A stretch of 64,000 nt of DNA from Planctomycetota bacterium. GTDB lineage: Bacteria > Planctomycetota > Phycisphaerae > WQYP01. The stretch lies in assembly GCA_021827645.1 (NCBI GenBank), contig JAKAVA010000060.1:1-64000 (forward strand), read 5' to 3'. Below the pieces are notes generated by a model that had not been told where the DNA came from, ran no database searches, and saw only the letters and a program-made list of their open reading frames with translations. Both the position numbers and the translations under genes were made by a program. Every line of letters starts with the position of its first letter. Within the stretch, counting starts at the first letter, position 1. Positions 1-8,910 of the stretch are shown here, piece by piece.

Positions 1-110
1 GCCGCAAAGTCATGACATCTTCCATGCGTGATTCCACTGACCAACCCGCAACGGTAAAACATCGACATCCGAAAGGTCGCGGGGAGAAAGGCGTGTTATT
101 TAGGTATGGA

Positions 111-530
111 TCAGATTCTCAGCGCGCAGTGCTGGCGCAGCAGGGAGTTGTCACTGCTGTGTAGGCTGACGCTTGCTATGTCGAACAGAACGCGGTGGCT
201 CGCTGGCGACACTAACCCTGAGGGGGCTGAAAATTGGAACATGGCTGCCACGCGGACCGGCTGAGGTTGGCAGCTGAGTCGCTGTTCTTGGAGTGTGGCA
301 CGAATGATATGATGGCAGCACATAAGGTCCGCTGGTGCGCTGCCAATGGATTCCGTGGCTCGCCGCAACACATAAAATCCGGCTCTCCGAGGGGTAGCAG
401 ACGTGCTGTGGCTTGCTGAACATTCGCCCCACGGTAACAATAATCGATTATTGCATGGGCACCACATCGGCGATAGACCCAAGACAAGCGCCAGTAGCGA
501 AATAAGGATGTGCCTGAATCGCCCGTTCAT
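111..530 (-). CDS. small putative secreted protein (hypothetical)
   Basis: ORF; from internal Met (MNGRFRHILISLLALVLGLSP...) there is a signal-peptide-like hydrophobic segment followed by a Cys; ends ...LLRQHCALRI. No recognised domain; overlapping ORFs exist in other frames. Confidence 0.35.
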   Translation of the reverse strand: MNGRFRHILISLLALVLGLSPMWCPCNNRLLLPWGECSASHSTSATPRRAGFYVLRRATESIGSAPADLMCCHHIIRATLQEQRLSCQPQPVRVAAMFQFSAPSGLVSPASHRVLFDIASVSLHSSDNSLLRQHCALRI

Positions 531-684
531 ATGGGAATAAGGATAGGCCGTTCGTTGTCGGATGTCAAGTCGCACCAGCCCGAAAATGCATCCCGATTCG
601 CTCTGCCGGGATTGCCGTCAGACGCCGCGACGCTGGGGACTGTGGTGGCACATTCGCCTTGGGGCAGCATAAAGTTGGATCGGC

Positions 685-1431
685 TTATGCGGGGGCATGC
701 CGATAGGCGATGACTTTCACCTCTTCCATGGTGATCATTCCCTCGGTAACCATTGCATCGAGTTGTGGCAGAAGCAGCTGAATTTTCTCCCGTGAGTCGA
801 CCAGTTCAATCACGATCGGCAAATCGGAGGACATGGCCAAAATTCTGTCGGTGTGCATGACGCTGTTGGCACCGAACCCCATCACGCCTTGGAGCACCGT
901 CGCGCCGCTGAGCCCGAGTTCCCGGGCTTTATTCAGTATGGCTTCATGGAGCGGCTTTTTTTCGTATACATCTGACTCGCCGATGAATACGCGAAGCAGG
1001 ACGCCGTCGGAGTTGGTGTGCATGGGTAAACCTCTTTCAATATCAGGTAAAGTACTCAGGGGCTTGATGCGACCGAGAAGTTGCGCTTCGCCGCGGGCCG
1101 TACGTTCACGCGGGCGATATATCACAACGGCTGCACGTTCGAGGGTGGCGAGGCCGTGGTGAAGCAACTTTTCAGCAATGTCATGCAGGAAGGCAAGCAG
1201 TTTTTCGCCATCATCGACGCACTCGATGATGATTGGAGCATCGCTGATCAGATGCATGGGAGAGGGCTTGAGCATGCCGCGTTGACCAAAACCCATAATA
1301 CCGCGCAGAGCGGTAAGCCCGGCAAGTTTCTTCCGGCGTGCCATCTGTATCACGCTCTCGTATCTCGGCACAAGCATGTGCTGGTCGCCGGTGCGCATAT
1401 AAAGACGTAATAGAATTTTTTCGCCAGTCAT
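685..1431 (-). CDS. tandem DUF190-domain protein (two DUF190 repeats)
   Basis: Two internal homologous halves: MTGEKILLRLYMRTGDQ...GLTALRGIMGFGQRG...DAPIIIECVDDGEKL and GVLLRVFIGESD...GLSGATVLQGVMGFGANS...DLPIVIELVDSREKI; sits directly downstream of crcB. Confidence 0.85.
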   Translation of the reverse strand: MTGEKILLRLYMRTGDQHMLVPRYESVIQMARRKKLAGLTALRGIMGFGQRGMLKPSPMHLISDAPIIIECVDDGEKLLAFLHDIAEKLLHHGLATLERAAVVIYRPRERTARGEAQLLGRIKPLSTLPDIERGLPMHTNSDGVLLRVFIGESDVYEKKPLHEAILNKARELGLSGATVLQGVMGFGANSVMHTDRILAMSSDLPIVIELVDSREKIQLLLPQLDAMVTEGMITMEEVKVIAYRHAPA

Positions 1432-1496
1432 TTTGTGTCGTCCATGGCCGTAATCTCATATGAGTATGTGGAGCCGCAGGATTATTGTATCCGCGT

Positions 1497-1883
1497 TTAA
1501 CTGGTTCTCTGCCCCAGAATAACACCGAGCCGCACGGCGATAAGCCCCAGCGCCACACTTCCGGCGATATAGAGAATGCCGCGAGCCACTTCACCGGCGG
1601 CAAGCATGCGATCAGATTCAAACATATAGGTGGAAAATGTGGTATACGCACCGACGAAACCGATGGCAATTCCGCCCCGGACAACATCTGAGATCTGAAG
1701 CCGCGAATGGGCCCAGGTAAGAAACCAACCGAGAAAGAACGAGCCGGTGATGTTGATGAGCAGGGTGCTCCAAGGGAAGAAGGCGCTGTAACGACCGAGC
1801 AGCCTTGCCACGCCGTAGCGGCATAAGCTGCCAAAAAAGCCGAAGAGGCCGATGCTCAGGCACATGATGAGCGTTTTTTTCAC
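1497..1883 (-). CDS. crcB: fluoride exporter CrcB/FluC
   Basis: 128 aa, four hydrophobic segments, FGSLCRYGVARLLG, PWSTLLINITGSFFLGW, GFVGAYTTFSTYMFES; GTG start preceded by AGGAG; preceded by fluoride riboswitch. Confidence 0.95.
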   Translation of the reverse strand: MKKTLIMCLSIGLFGFFGSLCRYGVARLLGRYSAFFPWSTLLINITGSFFLGWFLTWAHSRLQISDVVRGGIAIGFVGAYTTFSTYMFESDRMLAAGEVARGILYIAGSVALGLIAVRLGVILGQRTS

Positions 1884-1901
1884 AGCAACTCCTATTCACT
1901 T

Positions 1902-1939
1902 AAAAAACAAAAAACCTCCGCGGTTGACACCGCCGAGGT
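1902..1939 (-). terminator. intrinsic terminator acting as expression platform of the fluoride riboswitch
   Basis: Minus strand ACCTCGGCGGTGTCAACCGCGGAGGTTTTTTGTTTTTT: GC-rich hairpin plus T tract between aptamer and crcB. Confidence 0.85.
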
Positions 1940-1970
1940 AAAACACAATCCCGGCAGGGCGCTGCCCGCC

Positions 1971-2022
1971 AGGAGTTATCATTCCCAAATCAGTTGGGAC
2001 GGTTCAGGTGAACTCCATCACC
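1971..2022 (-). ncRNA. fluoride riboswitch (crcB motif) aptamer
   Basis: Minus strand GGTGATGGAGTTCACCTGAACCGTCCCAACTGATTTGGGAATGATAACTCCT matches the crcB-motif pattern (GGNGATGGnGTTCnCC ... CTGAT/ATGATaaCTCCT) upstream of crcB. Confidence 0.92.
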
Positions 2023-2157
2023 TTTTGTAATATTTCCTCATATTATTTGAACCGGGGCAAATGTCAATTGCATCAGGACCCGACTTATAGCCAGTTTCAG
2101 GCCGTGGTATGCGGCACAGGTACGGGCGAGAGTTACGCGGGCGCGGTTGAGAACTAT

Positions 2158-2176
2158 CGGCACATTAAATGTGCCG
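2158..2176. repeat. 19-bp palindrome CGGCACATTAAATGTGCCG, copy 1
   Basis: Identical 19-mer at 35630-35648; near-identical at 58085-58103. Confidence 0.8.
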
Positions 2177-2270
2177 ACTATCCTGCACTGGTCTGGACGA
2201 CGAACAACCACCGGATATGATCAGGGAACATGTGTGGGGGCGTGGGCGGCCGCTTTTTACAGCGTATCCA

Positions 2271-2341
2271 TGGAGACGAGGGGAATCGAACCCCTATTTG
2301 CGCATTGCGAACGCGCCGTCCTGCCGTTGAACGACGTCCCC
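2271..2341 (-). tRNA. tRNA-Ala(CGC)
   Basis: Minus strand GGGGACGTCGTTCAACGGCAGGACGGCGCGTTCGCAATGCGCAAATAGGGGTTCGATTCCCCTCGTCTCCA folds as a cloverleaf; 7-bp acceptor stem with G3:U70 (alanine identity), anticodon loop TTCGCAA, T arm GGGGTTCGATTCCCC; CCA not encoded. Confidence 0.93.
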
Positions 2342-2567
2342 GCGATAGCTAAAGGATATTACAGTCTCCCATGGGCTGCAAGTATGGCGAAAGATTGCAC
2401 GAAAAGATGCCGGCTTACGAGACCGTACCTGTCCGCCAACAAGGTGACGATCTGACTGGATTCAGAAAAATCCATCACACGAAGGCAAATTCCATCCGTT
2501 CGCACCGCTTCAGCCATCGGCTGTATTTTAGCATGAGACCGGAGATGGCGCCGATGCCAAGCATCAT

Positions 2568-4838
2568 TTACTCCCCGGAGTTGAGAATAAGCGTGTTCGC
2601 CATGCGGACCACCTTATGATGCTGCAATACCTTCTGCGTTGCATATTTCACCGGAATCATCACATGGAAGAGATGCGATACCTGATTGGATTCCGATACC
2701 GACAACACATGACCGTGTACCATCACTTCCGGCGTGTGGAAGGAGTAAAAAGTCAGCGGGATATCTTTTTCTCCCATGGCAAACACCGTCTGCAACCCCA
2801 CACCCTGATGCACACCCTCGACAGACGCAAGATGGGCAATTCTCTGACGACCCGCCGGCACCATCTGCTGTAGATCACCCAAAAACGCGATCCGGGATGG
2901 AAGCAGCGGAGCCAAAACCCAATACGCCCACTTATGGGGTGCCAGGGTAACTCGTATTGTATGATCGCGATTAAACAGGACAGTTTTGCCTGTGAAATAA
3001 TTTCTCGCAATCCACACCCCATGCGGATCAAGACCGAGACTGCGCGGCGTGAGAATGACGGTGGAATGAAACCCGGTACGGCGATACACGAACACCAGGG
3101 TGCTTCGAATATGTCTGCCGGTATGCGTGGTGGCCACCAGCGGAATCTTTCGTCCCAACGCATCATTGACGATCGTCTGATCAGTCGGCATCAGCGGAGC
3201 CGCCGGTTTCACCAGACGACCATCCGCCCGCGTGGCCATGTCAATATTCTTCGGATCAATCCGACCCAGTGGATCACCTACTCCCACCGGTCCACCGGAA
3301 AGCAGCGAGAGGAGCATGTTTCCGCGCTCATTACTCATGAAAACATCGGACCACGGCCAGGCGCCAACCGCGTGGATGAACATGGAATTGTAGATGAAGT
3401 CCCGCCAGAAAGCGGGTACGAAGCGGTCGCCTGCCCCGCGCATGAAGATAACATCACGCAGAACACCGGCTTCCATGAGGAACCGACTGGTCTCCATACA
3501 ATAAATGAGGGATATATGCCGGGCGGCCATTGCATGAGCCATCCCATGTGCGAAATCTCTTGCCAAAGAAAGATGAATATGAAGCTGCGGGGATCGACCA
3601 TAGATGTTGACGAGCCAATCCTGCTCCATGGCTTGCACGCCGCTGTCGGCCAGATATTTTGCGCGTGAGCGCCAGTAGGCCGGGTCCACCGCCGCGATGC
3701 CGGAGATTTTGTACATCTTGCGATAGGGGCTGTGATAGGCGATCCAGCGGGTATGTACGACAAGCGGCAGACCAAGCTGATGTTGAAACGCAGCCAGACC
3801 ATGGGGAAAAAGTTGATGAGAGGCCTGATAGAGCCATATGCCGCCGAAATGGTTCCATCGATTATGCCGGGGCAAATTACCATTCATCGCACTGAGCTTA
3901 CGGCCGGTAAAGAAATGGTATGATTTCTGATACCACCAGCTATCGAGTTCCATGTATCCCAAGTGGATGTGATTTTCGGCATATTCGGACGCCATTTTCA
4001 GAAGCGTGCCGGTGTAACCATATTTTTTGTCATAGTTGTAGAAGTAGGAGGCACCGTTGTCCGTCCAATAGCCAAAATCACGCAATATAGGCGTCGCCTC
4101 CTGTGATGTCGCCGGCCGATGGTGCAGCGTTCGGAAGGCATCACCCCACGCAGCAATGGTTCTGCGAATACCGCTTCCAAATATCATGATTGTCTGATGC
4201 GATTCTTTCAGTGCCATGCCGACGGTGCCTTTATTAAAACCGTCGGCGATGAGATTTTCACCATTGCCATAGAGACGCGAAACCAGTATTTCCGATGCGG
4301 GAGAGAAGATACAGGTCTGATATTTTTTATTGAAAAATACCCAGGGAGTTGCAGTGTTGACCAGTCTGAATCGAGGGGGAGAAAACTGCTGCCGTGTGAG
4401 CCCCATGTGCATCAGAGCCGGTGGTGCGCTGGTGAAGACGGGGAAGCGGGCGCCCGCCAATTCATCAGCCGCACTGAAAATAATTGCTCCGCGCCTGGGA
4501 TAAACCGTGGCGGTAAATTGTGTTGGCACGCCGGTCTGCTTCCAACTGAGTTGGATTCCTTTGCCCAGGGATGTGCTGACGGTCGACTGCTTGATATCCT
4601 CCGGCAACGTGGTGGTTACACCCCTGTAACCCCAACGGGTTTTGGACCAGTACACGCGGTAATGTCCCGTGCTGGAAGAGAGGGTAAAGCGGATACCCGC
4701 ACCCGGCCGGAGCGTCCAAGTCTTCGCCTGCGTTGTCGAGGTCACTCCAAAACCGAACGCGATCAGCATGATGATGCCTGAAAAGCCGAATCGGTGGTTA
4801 CGGAACAACATTGCACAAATCGATGTAGGCCTCGCCAT
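2568..4838 (-). CDS. secreted TIM-barrel glycoside-hydrolase-like protein (GH27/31/36-like)
   Basis: 756 aa, signal peptide-like N-terminus, aromatic-rich; motifs HLGYMELDSWWY and AMEQDW reminiscent of catalytic Asp-containing strands of alpha-galactosidase-type barrels. Family uncertain. Confidence 0.5.
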   Translation of the reverse strand: MARPTSICAMLFRNHRFGFSGIIMLIAFGFGVTSTTQAKTWTLRPGAGIRFTLSSSTGHYRVYWSKTRWGYRGVTTTLPEDIKQSTVSTSLGKGIQLSWKQTGVPTQFTATVYPRRGAIIFSAADELAGARFPVFTSAPPALMHMGLTRQQFSPPRFRLVNTATPWVFFNKKYQTCIFSPASEILVSRLYGNGENLIADGFNKGTVGMALKESHQTIMIFGSGIRRTIAAWGDAFRTLHHRPATSQEATPILRDFGYWTDNGASYFYNYDKKYGYTGTLLKMASEYAENHIHLGYMELDSWWYQKSYHFFTGRKLSAMNGNLPRHNRWNHFGGIWLYQASHQLFPHGLAAFQHQLGLPLVVHTRWIAYHSPYRKMYKISGIAAVDPAYWRSRAKYLADSGVQAMEQDWLVNIYGRSPQLHIHLSLARDFAHGMAHAMAARHISLIYCMETSRFLMEAGVLRDVIFMRGAGDRFVPAFWRDFIYNSMFIHAVGAWPWSDVFMSNERGNMLLSLLSGGPVGVGDPLGRIDPKNIDMATRADGRLVKPAAPLMPTDQTIVNDALGRKIPLVATTHTGRHIRSTLVFVYRRTGFHSTVILTPRSLGLDPHGVWIARNYFTGKTVLFNRDHTIRVTLAPHKWAYWVLAPLLPSRIAFLGDLQQMVPAGRQRIAHLASVEGVHQGVGLQTVFAMGEKDIPLTFYSFHTPEVMVHGHVLSVSESNQVSHLFHVMIPVKYATQKVLQHHKVVRMANTLILNSGE

Positions 4839-5145
4839 TATTTCACCTCAAATATCCGCACAACATCACATACCGATAGATCATCAGGACCGAAATTCAG
4901 CGGCTCTCAGCGCTCAACCATTCCCCTTTCGGTCTATGCCGTACCCAAGGAAGTCTAACGCGGCACATTCCGCTTCGCAACGCAGACAACCCATCTGTTT
5001 GACGGGATTTCTGGAAATCGACGTCGCGGCGAAAGTGGGAGTTGTCGATTATCCGCCCACTTGCTCGCCGGTGTGGGCAGATGTCCTGCTTCGATATTTG
5101 TGGCCGCGGAGTATACAATTGGGCTATAGGAGTTGTGATTGAAAC

Positions 5146-6438
5146 ATGAATAAAACCGCTAAAGCCACCCCCGACACCAGCGACGAGATGAAGGCCGTCA
5201 TCGAGGCCATGGGACGCAGCGCCCGCGCAGCAGCCCGGATATTGGGGTCCACCGATGGCCAAACCCGAAACAGCGCCCTGAATAAGATGGCGGACGGCTT
5301 GGAAACGGCACATGCGGAAATACTTGAGAGCAACGCAAGGGACGTGGAAGCGGCGCGGAATGATGAAATTGCGGAGGCGATGATCAGCCGCCTGACCCTC
5401 ACGGACAAAAAGCTCGCATCGATGGCACAATGCATTCGCGAGGTGGCGGCCCAAGTTGACCCGGTCGGCCAGACCATTGAGGCGTATGATCGGCCGAACG
5501 GCCTGCGGGTGGAGAAGCGTCGAGTGCCTATTGGTGTCATTGGTATCATCTATGAAAGCCGGCCGAATGTAACGACGGATGCGGCTGCACTTTGCATCAA
5601 AAGCGGGAATGCAACCATCCTCCGGGGTGGCAAAGAGGCGAGCCATACCAATCAGGTGTTGGCTCGCGTGATACGTGAATCGCTGCAGTCGGCGGGTTTG
5701 CCGCCGGATTGCGTACAAATGGTGGAAACGACGGATCGCAATGCCGTCAAAGCCATGGTTCAGGCCGAGGGATTGATCGACTTGGTGATTCCACGCGGCG
5801 GTGAATCGTTGATTCGGGCGGTGGTGGAGCAGGCGACGGTACCGGTGATCAAGCACTACAAGGGCGTATGCCATATCTACCTTGACCGGGATGCCGATGC
5901 CGACATGGCGGTGAAAGTCGCGGTGAGCGCCAAAGTGGACGGTTGCATGGTGTGCAACACGGCCGAGTGCATCTTGGTTCACAAAGATATCGCCGCGCAG
6001 GTGCTGCCGCGAATTGCGATGGAATTTCGAAAAGCGGGAGTTCAGATGCGTGCGGATTCCCGTTCACTGGGCCTGCTGCAGGATGCCAAGCTGGCGACGG
6101 AATCGGATTGGGGACGTGAATATCTGGATCTGATTGTTGCCATTCGGCAGGTGAATTCAATTGATGAGGCCATCAGTTTTATCAATCAGTACGGTTCCGG
6201 GCATACCGATGCGATTATGACCCGCAGCATTGCGGCGGCGGAGAGGTTTACGACCGAGGTGGATTCTGCGAGCGTCATGGTGAATGCCTCGACACGTTGG
6301 GCTGACGGTTATGAATATGGCCTGGGTGCGGAGATCGGCATCAGCACCGACAAACTTCATGCCCGGGGTCCCATGGGGGCAGCCGATCTGTGCACCTATA
6401 AATTTATTGTTACCGGCAACGGCCACATACGGCGCTGA
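5146..6438 (+). CDS. proA: glutamate-5-semialdehyde dehydrogenase (gamma-glutamyl phosphate reductase)
   Basis: 430 aa; RRVPIGVIGIIYESRPNVTTDAAALCIKSGNATILRGGKEA, DGCMVCNTAECILVH, NASTRWADGYEYGLGAEIGISTDKLHARGPMG. Confidence 0.97.
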   Translation: MNKTAKATPDTSDEMKAVIEAMGRSARAAARILGSTDGQTRNSALNKMADGLETAHAEILESNARDVEAARNDEIAEAMISRLTLTDKKLASMAQCIREVAAQVDPVGQTIEAYDRPNGLRVEKRRVPIGVIGIIYESRPNVTTDAAALCIKSGNATILRGGKEASHTNQVLARVIRESLQSAGLPPDCVQMVETTDRNAVKAMVQAEGLIDLVIPRGGESLIRAVVEQATVPVIKHYKGVCHIYLDRDADADMAVKVAVSAKVDGCMVCNTAECILVHKDIAAQVLPRIAMEFRKAGVQMRADSRSLGLLQDAKLATESDWGREYLDLIVAIRQVNSIDEAISFINQYGSGHTDAIMTRSIAAAERFTTEVDSASVMVNASTRWADGYEYGLGAEIGISTDKLHARGPMGAADLCTYKFIVTGNGHIRR

Positions 6439-6453
6439 CGCTTTCGGCGTGAC

Positions 6454-8232
6454 CTACTTTCCACCGCCCCGCCGCCGAGGCTTCTTTTTTTCACCCCCCC
6501 TGCCACCGAGTTTGGCCTTGAGTTCAGCCTCGGTCAGCACCTTAAATTCAGCGGAATTGCTGATTGGAGCGGAGGCGGCGGTGTCGGCGCCGGATGGCAT
6601 CCCGCCGACGGCTGAGACATCCTGTGCGCGGGGGCTCTTTTTTTTCCGTTTATTTTTGGCGTGGAGCAGATCTTGAAATTGCCGCCGGGCGATCAGCAGG
6701 TGGTGATACCCCTGCGCGAAGCGGTGGGCCTCATCGCGTGCGTGTTGCAGCAATTTCAGGGCGGAATTGGTACGGGCGAGTTTGAACGGCACCGATCGGT
6801 TTTGAACAAAGATTTCTTCTTCACGTTTGGCCAGGCTGATCACCATCGAAGGTTTGGAGGTCATTTTGGAAAACGCCTCCAGCGCCGCCGATAGTTGGCC
6901 TTGGCCGCCATCAATGAGCACCACATCGGGATAGAGTTCCTCTCCGGCGCCCGCAAGGCGGTAGCGGCGTGATACCACCTCCTGGATGCACCGAAAATCA
7001 TCAATTCCCGAGACGGTTTTGATGCGATATCGGCGATAGCCATCCTTGAACGGCTTGCCATCGATAAATGTCACCAGTGACCCGACCGTCGCCTCACCCT
7101 GAAAATGCGCGATGTCGATGGCCTCGATGGAGCGGATCGGATCGGGCAGTTCGAGCAGATCCTGCAGGTCCTTGAGTCCGTCGGCATGATTCTGAAAGAA
7201 TAGCTCCGGCTGCATGACTTTGGCGCTTTTTCCACGATGAGACAGCGCGCGGAGGGCTTTGATCTGATCGCGCAGCATCGCCGCCCGTTCAAAATCCCGG
7301 GCGGCCGCCGCCGCCTGCATGTCTGCGGTCATGACACGCAACGCATCACCCCGATTGGATTCCAGAAAGTGTTTCAACCGATCGAGATCAGCGGCATAAT
7401 CTTCCCGACTGATCTTGTCGGCGCACGGAGCGGAACATTGATGAATGTTGTAAAGAATACATGGGCGAAAGAACTTGCGGCGGGTGTCGGATTCCAAAAT
7501 ATCCAGATGGCAGGTGCGGAATTTGAATGCCCGCTGCATGTAAATCACAGCCTGTTTCAGGGCGTAGCCGCTGGTGAACGGGCCGTAGAGTTTGGAGCCC
7601 GCTGTGCGAGGTTGGCGGGTTACGTATACCCCGGGGAAATCATCGCTGGAGGTAATTTCCAGATACGGGTAGCTTTTGCCGTCGGTAAGCCGGGCATTAA
7701 ACCGGGGCTTGGTGTCTTTGATGAGGCGATTCTCAATCAGGAGGGCCTCAACTTCCGAATCGCAAAGGAGCGTATCAAAATCGACCACGTAATCCAGTAA
7801 CCGCTGCTTCACGGGCCCCAGATCGGTGGATGGCTGAAAGTAGCTGCTGACGCGCTGTTTGAGTGAGAGTGATTTGCCGACATAAATCACCACACCGCGA
7901 GAATCCTTCAAAAAATAAACGCCCGGGGATTCGGGCAGCGTGAGGGCCTTTTGATGCAACCGCGGCAGGCGGATGTCGTTGGGCTCTTCAGGCAGCGGAA
8001 GGCTGACATCGCCTGAGGGAACTTCCAGTACGATGTTGTCGTCAAAATCCTCGGCGGCACCGGACTCGCTTTCCAAACCGACCGGCGGATATGAAGATTC
8101 TGCGTCGGTATCCGGTTGAGATTCTTCGGGGACGGTGGATGCCGATTGCCTATCGAGAGTCGCCTCGTCCGGGCTCGCATCGGGTGCGTATGATGATTCG
8201 TGAGCAGAACGTGAAATGCGTCGGCCAACCAT
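6454..8232 (-). CDS. uvrC: UvrABC system protein C, lacking recognisable C-terminal HhH domain
   Basis: GIY-YIG (PGVYFLKDSRGVVIYVGKSLSLKQRVSSYF), Cys cluster HQCSAPCADKIS, UVR region, RNase H-like region (VLIDGGQGQLSAAL). Long acidic N-terminal extension and basic tail KKKPRRRGGGK. Confidence 0.93.
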   Translation of the reverse strand: MVGRRISRSAHESSYAPDASPDEATLDRQSASTVPEESQPDTDAESSYPPVGLESESGAAEDFDDNIVLEVPSGDVSLPLPEEPNDIRLPRLHQKALTLPESPGVYFLKDSRGVVIYVGKSLSLKQRVSSYFQPSTDLGPVKQRLLDYVVDFDTLLCDSEVEALLIENRLIKDTKPRFNARLTDGKSYPYLEITSSDDFPGVYVTRQPRTAGSKLYGPFTSGYALKQAVIYMQRAFKFRTCHLDILESDTRRKFFRPCILYNIHQCSAPCADKISREDYAADLDRLKHFLESNRGDALRVMTADMQAAAAARDFERAAMLRDQIKALRALSHRGKSAKVMQPELFFQNHADGLKDLQDLLELPDPIRSIEAIDIAHFQGEATVGSLVTFIDGKPFKDGYRRYRIKTVSGIDDFRCIQEVVSRRYRLAGAGEELYPDVVLIDGGQGQLSAALEAFSKMTSKPSMVISLAKREEEIFVQNRSVPFKLARTNSALKLLQHARDEAHRFAQGYHHLLIARRQFQDLLHAKNKRKKKSPRAQDVSAVGGMPSGADTAASAPISNSAEFKVLTEAELKAKLGGRGGEKKKPRRRGGGK

Positions 8233-8282
8233 TTCACGTCATTATAGGATATGATTCGGGCCGATAAAGAGACTGGAAGCTC

Positions 8283-8831
8283 GTGGAGTTTTCAATGGGC
8301 GATTCACCGGGACTGACTGATAAGATCGTGTACGCAGGTTCACGGGTGAGCATGGCACTGCGCAGCGTCAGGCTATCAAATGGGAAACAGATTCAGCGTG
8401 AGGTGGTGCTGCATCCGGGTGCAGTGATTATTCTGCCGATTCTGGCGGATGGGCGGATCGTGCTGATTGAAAATGCCCGCCATACCGTTGGAGAATCGCT
8501 TTTGGAACTGCCGGCGGGTACGCTGGAAAAGGGAGAACCGCCGGACGTTTGTGCCGGGCGGGAACTCGAGGAAGAGACCGGCTACCGGGCTGCACGAATA
8601 GAGTCACTGGGATGGTTTTACACGTCTCCCGGCATTTTAACGGAAAAAATGTATGCGTTTGTCGCACAGGAATTAACACCCGGGCCCCAGGCGCTGGAAG
8701 AAAACGAGACCATCAGCGTGCGACCGACTCCAGTGAGAGAGGTGGTCGAGCTCATTGAATCCAATTCCATCGTGGACGGAAAAACGATAGCGGTGATACT
8801 CAAATACCTGAGTTGTTCTGGAAATCGGTAA
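8283..8831 (+). CDS. NUDIX hydrolase (ADP-ribose pyrophosphatase-like)
   Basis: Nudix box GTLEKGEPPDVCAGRELEEETGYRA. Confidence 0.92.
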   Translation: MEFSMGDSPGLTDKIVYAGSRVSMALRSVRLSNGKQIQREVVLHPGAVIILPILADGRIVLIENARHTVGESLLELPAGTLEKGEPPDVCAGRELEEETGYRAARIESLGWFYTSPGILTEKMYAFVAQELTPGPQALEENETISVRPTPVREVVELIESNSIVDGKTIAVILKYLSCSGNR

Positions 8832-8910
8832 GATGGAGGCCGCTGAAATGGATATGATTGCCGGGTGGTCATACGGGGAATTGATCAGAAACCGGATTGG
8901 ATAATGCAGT

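Noticed and set aside
4897-5982. 361-aa minus-strand ORF opposite proA
   Set aside because: Antisense shadow ORF; the plus strand has unambiguous ProA motifs.
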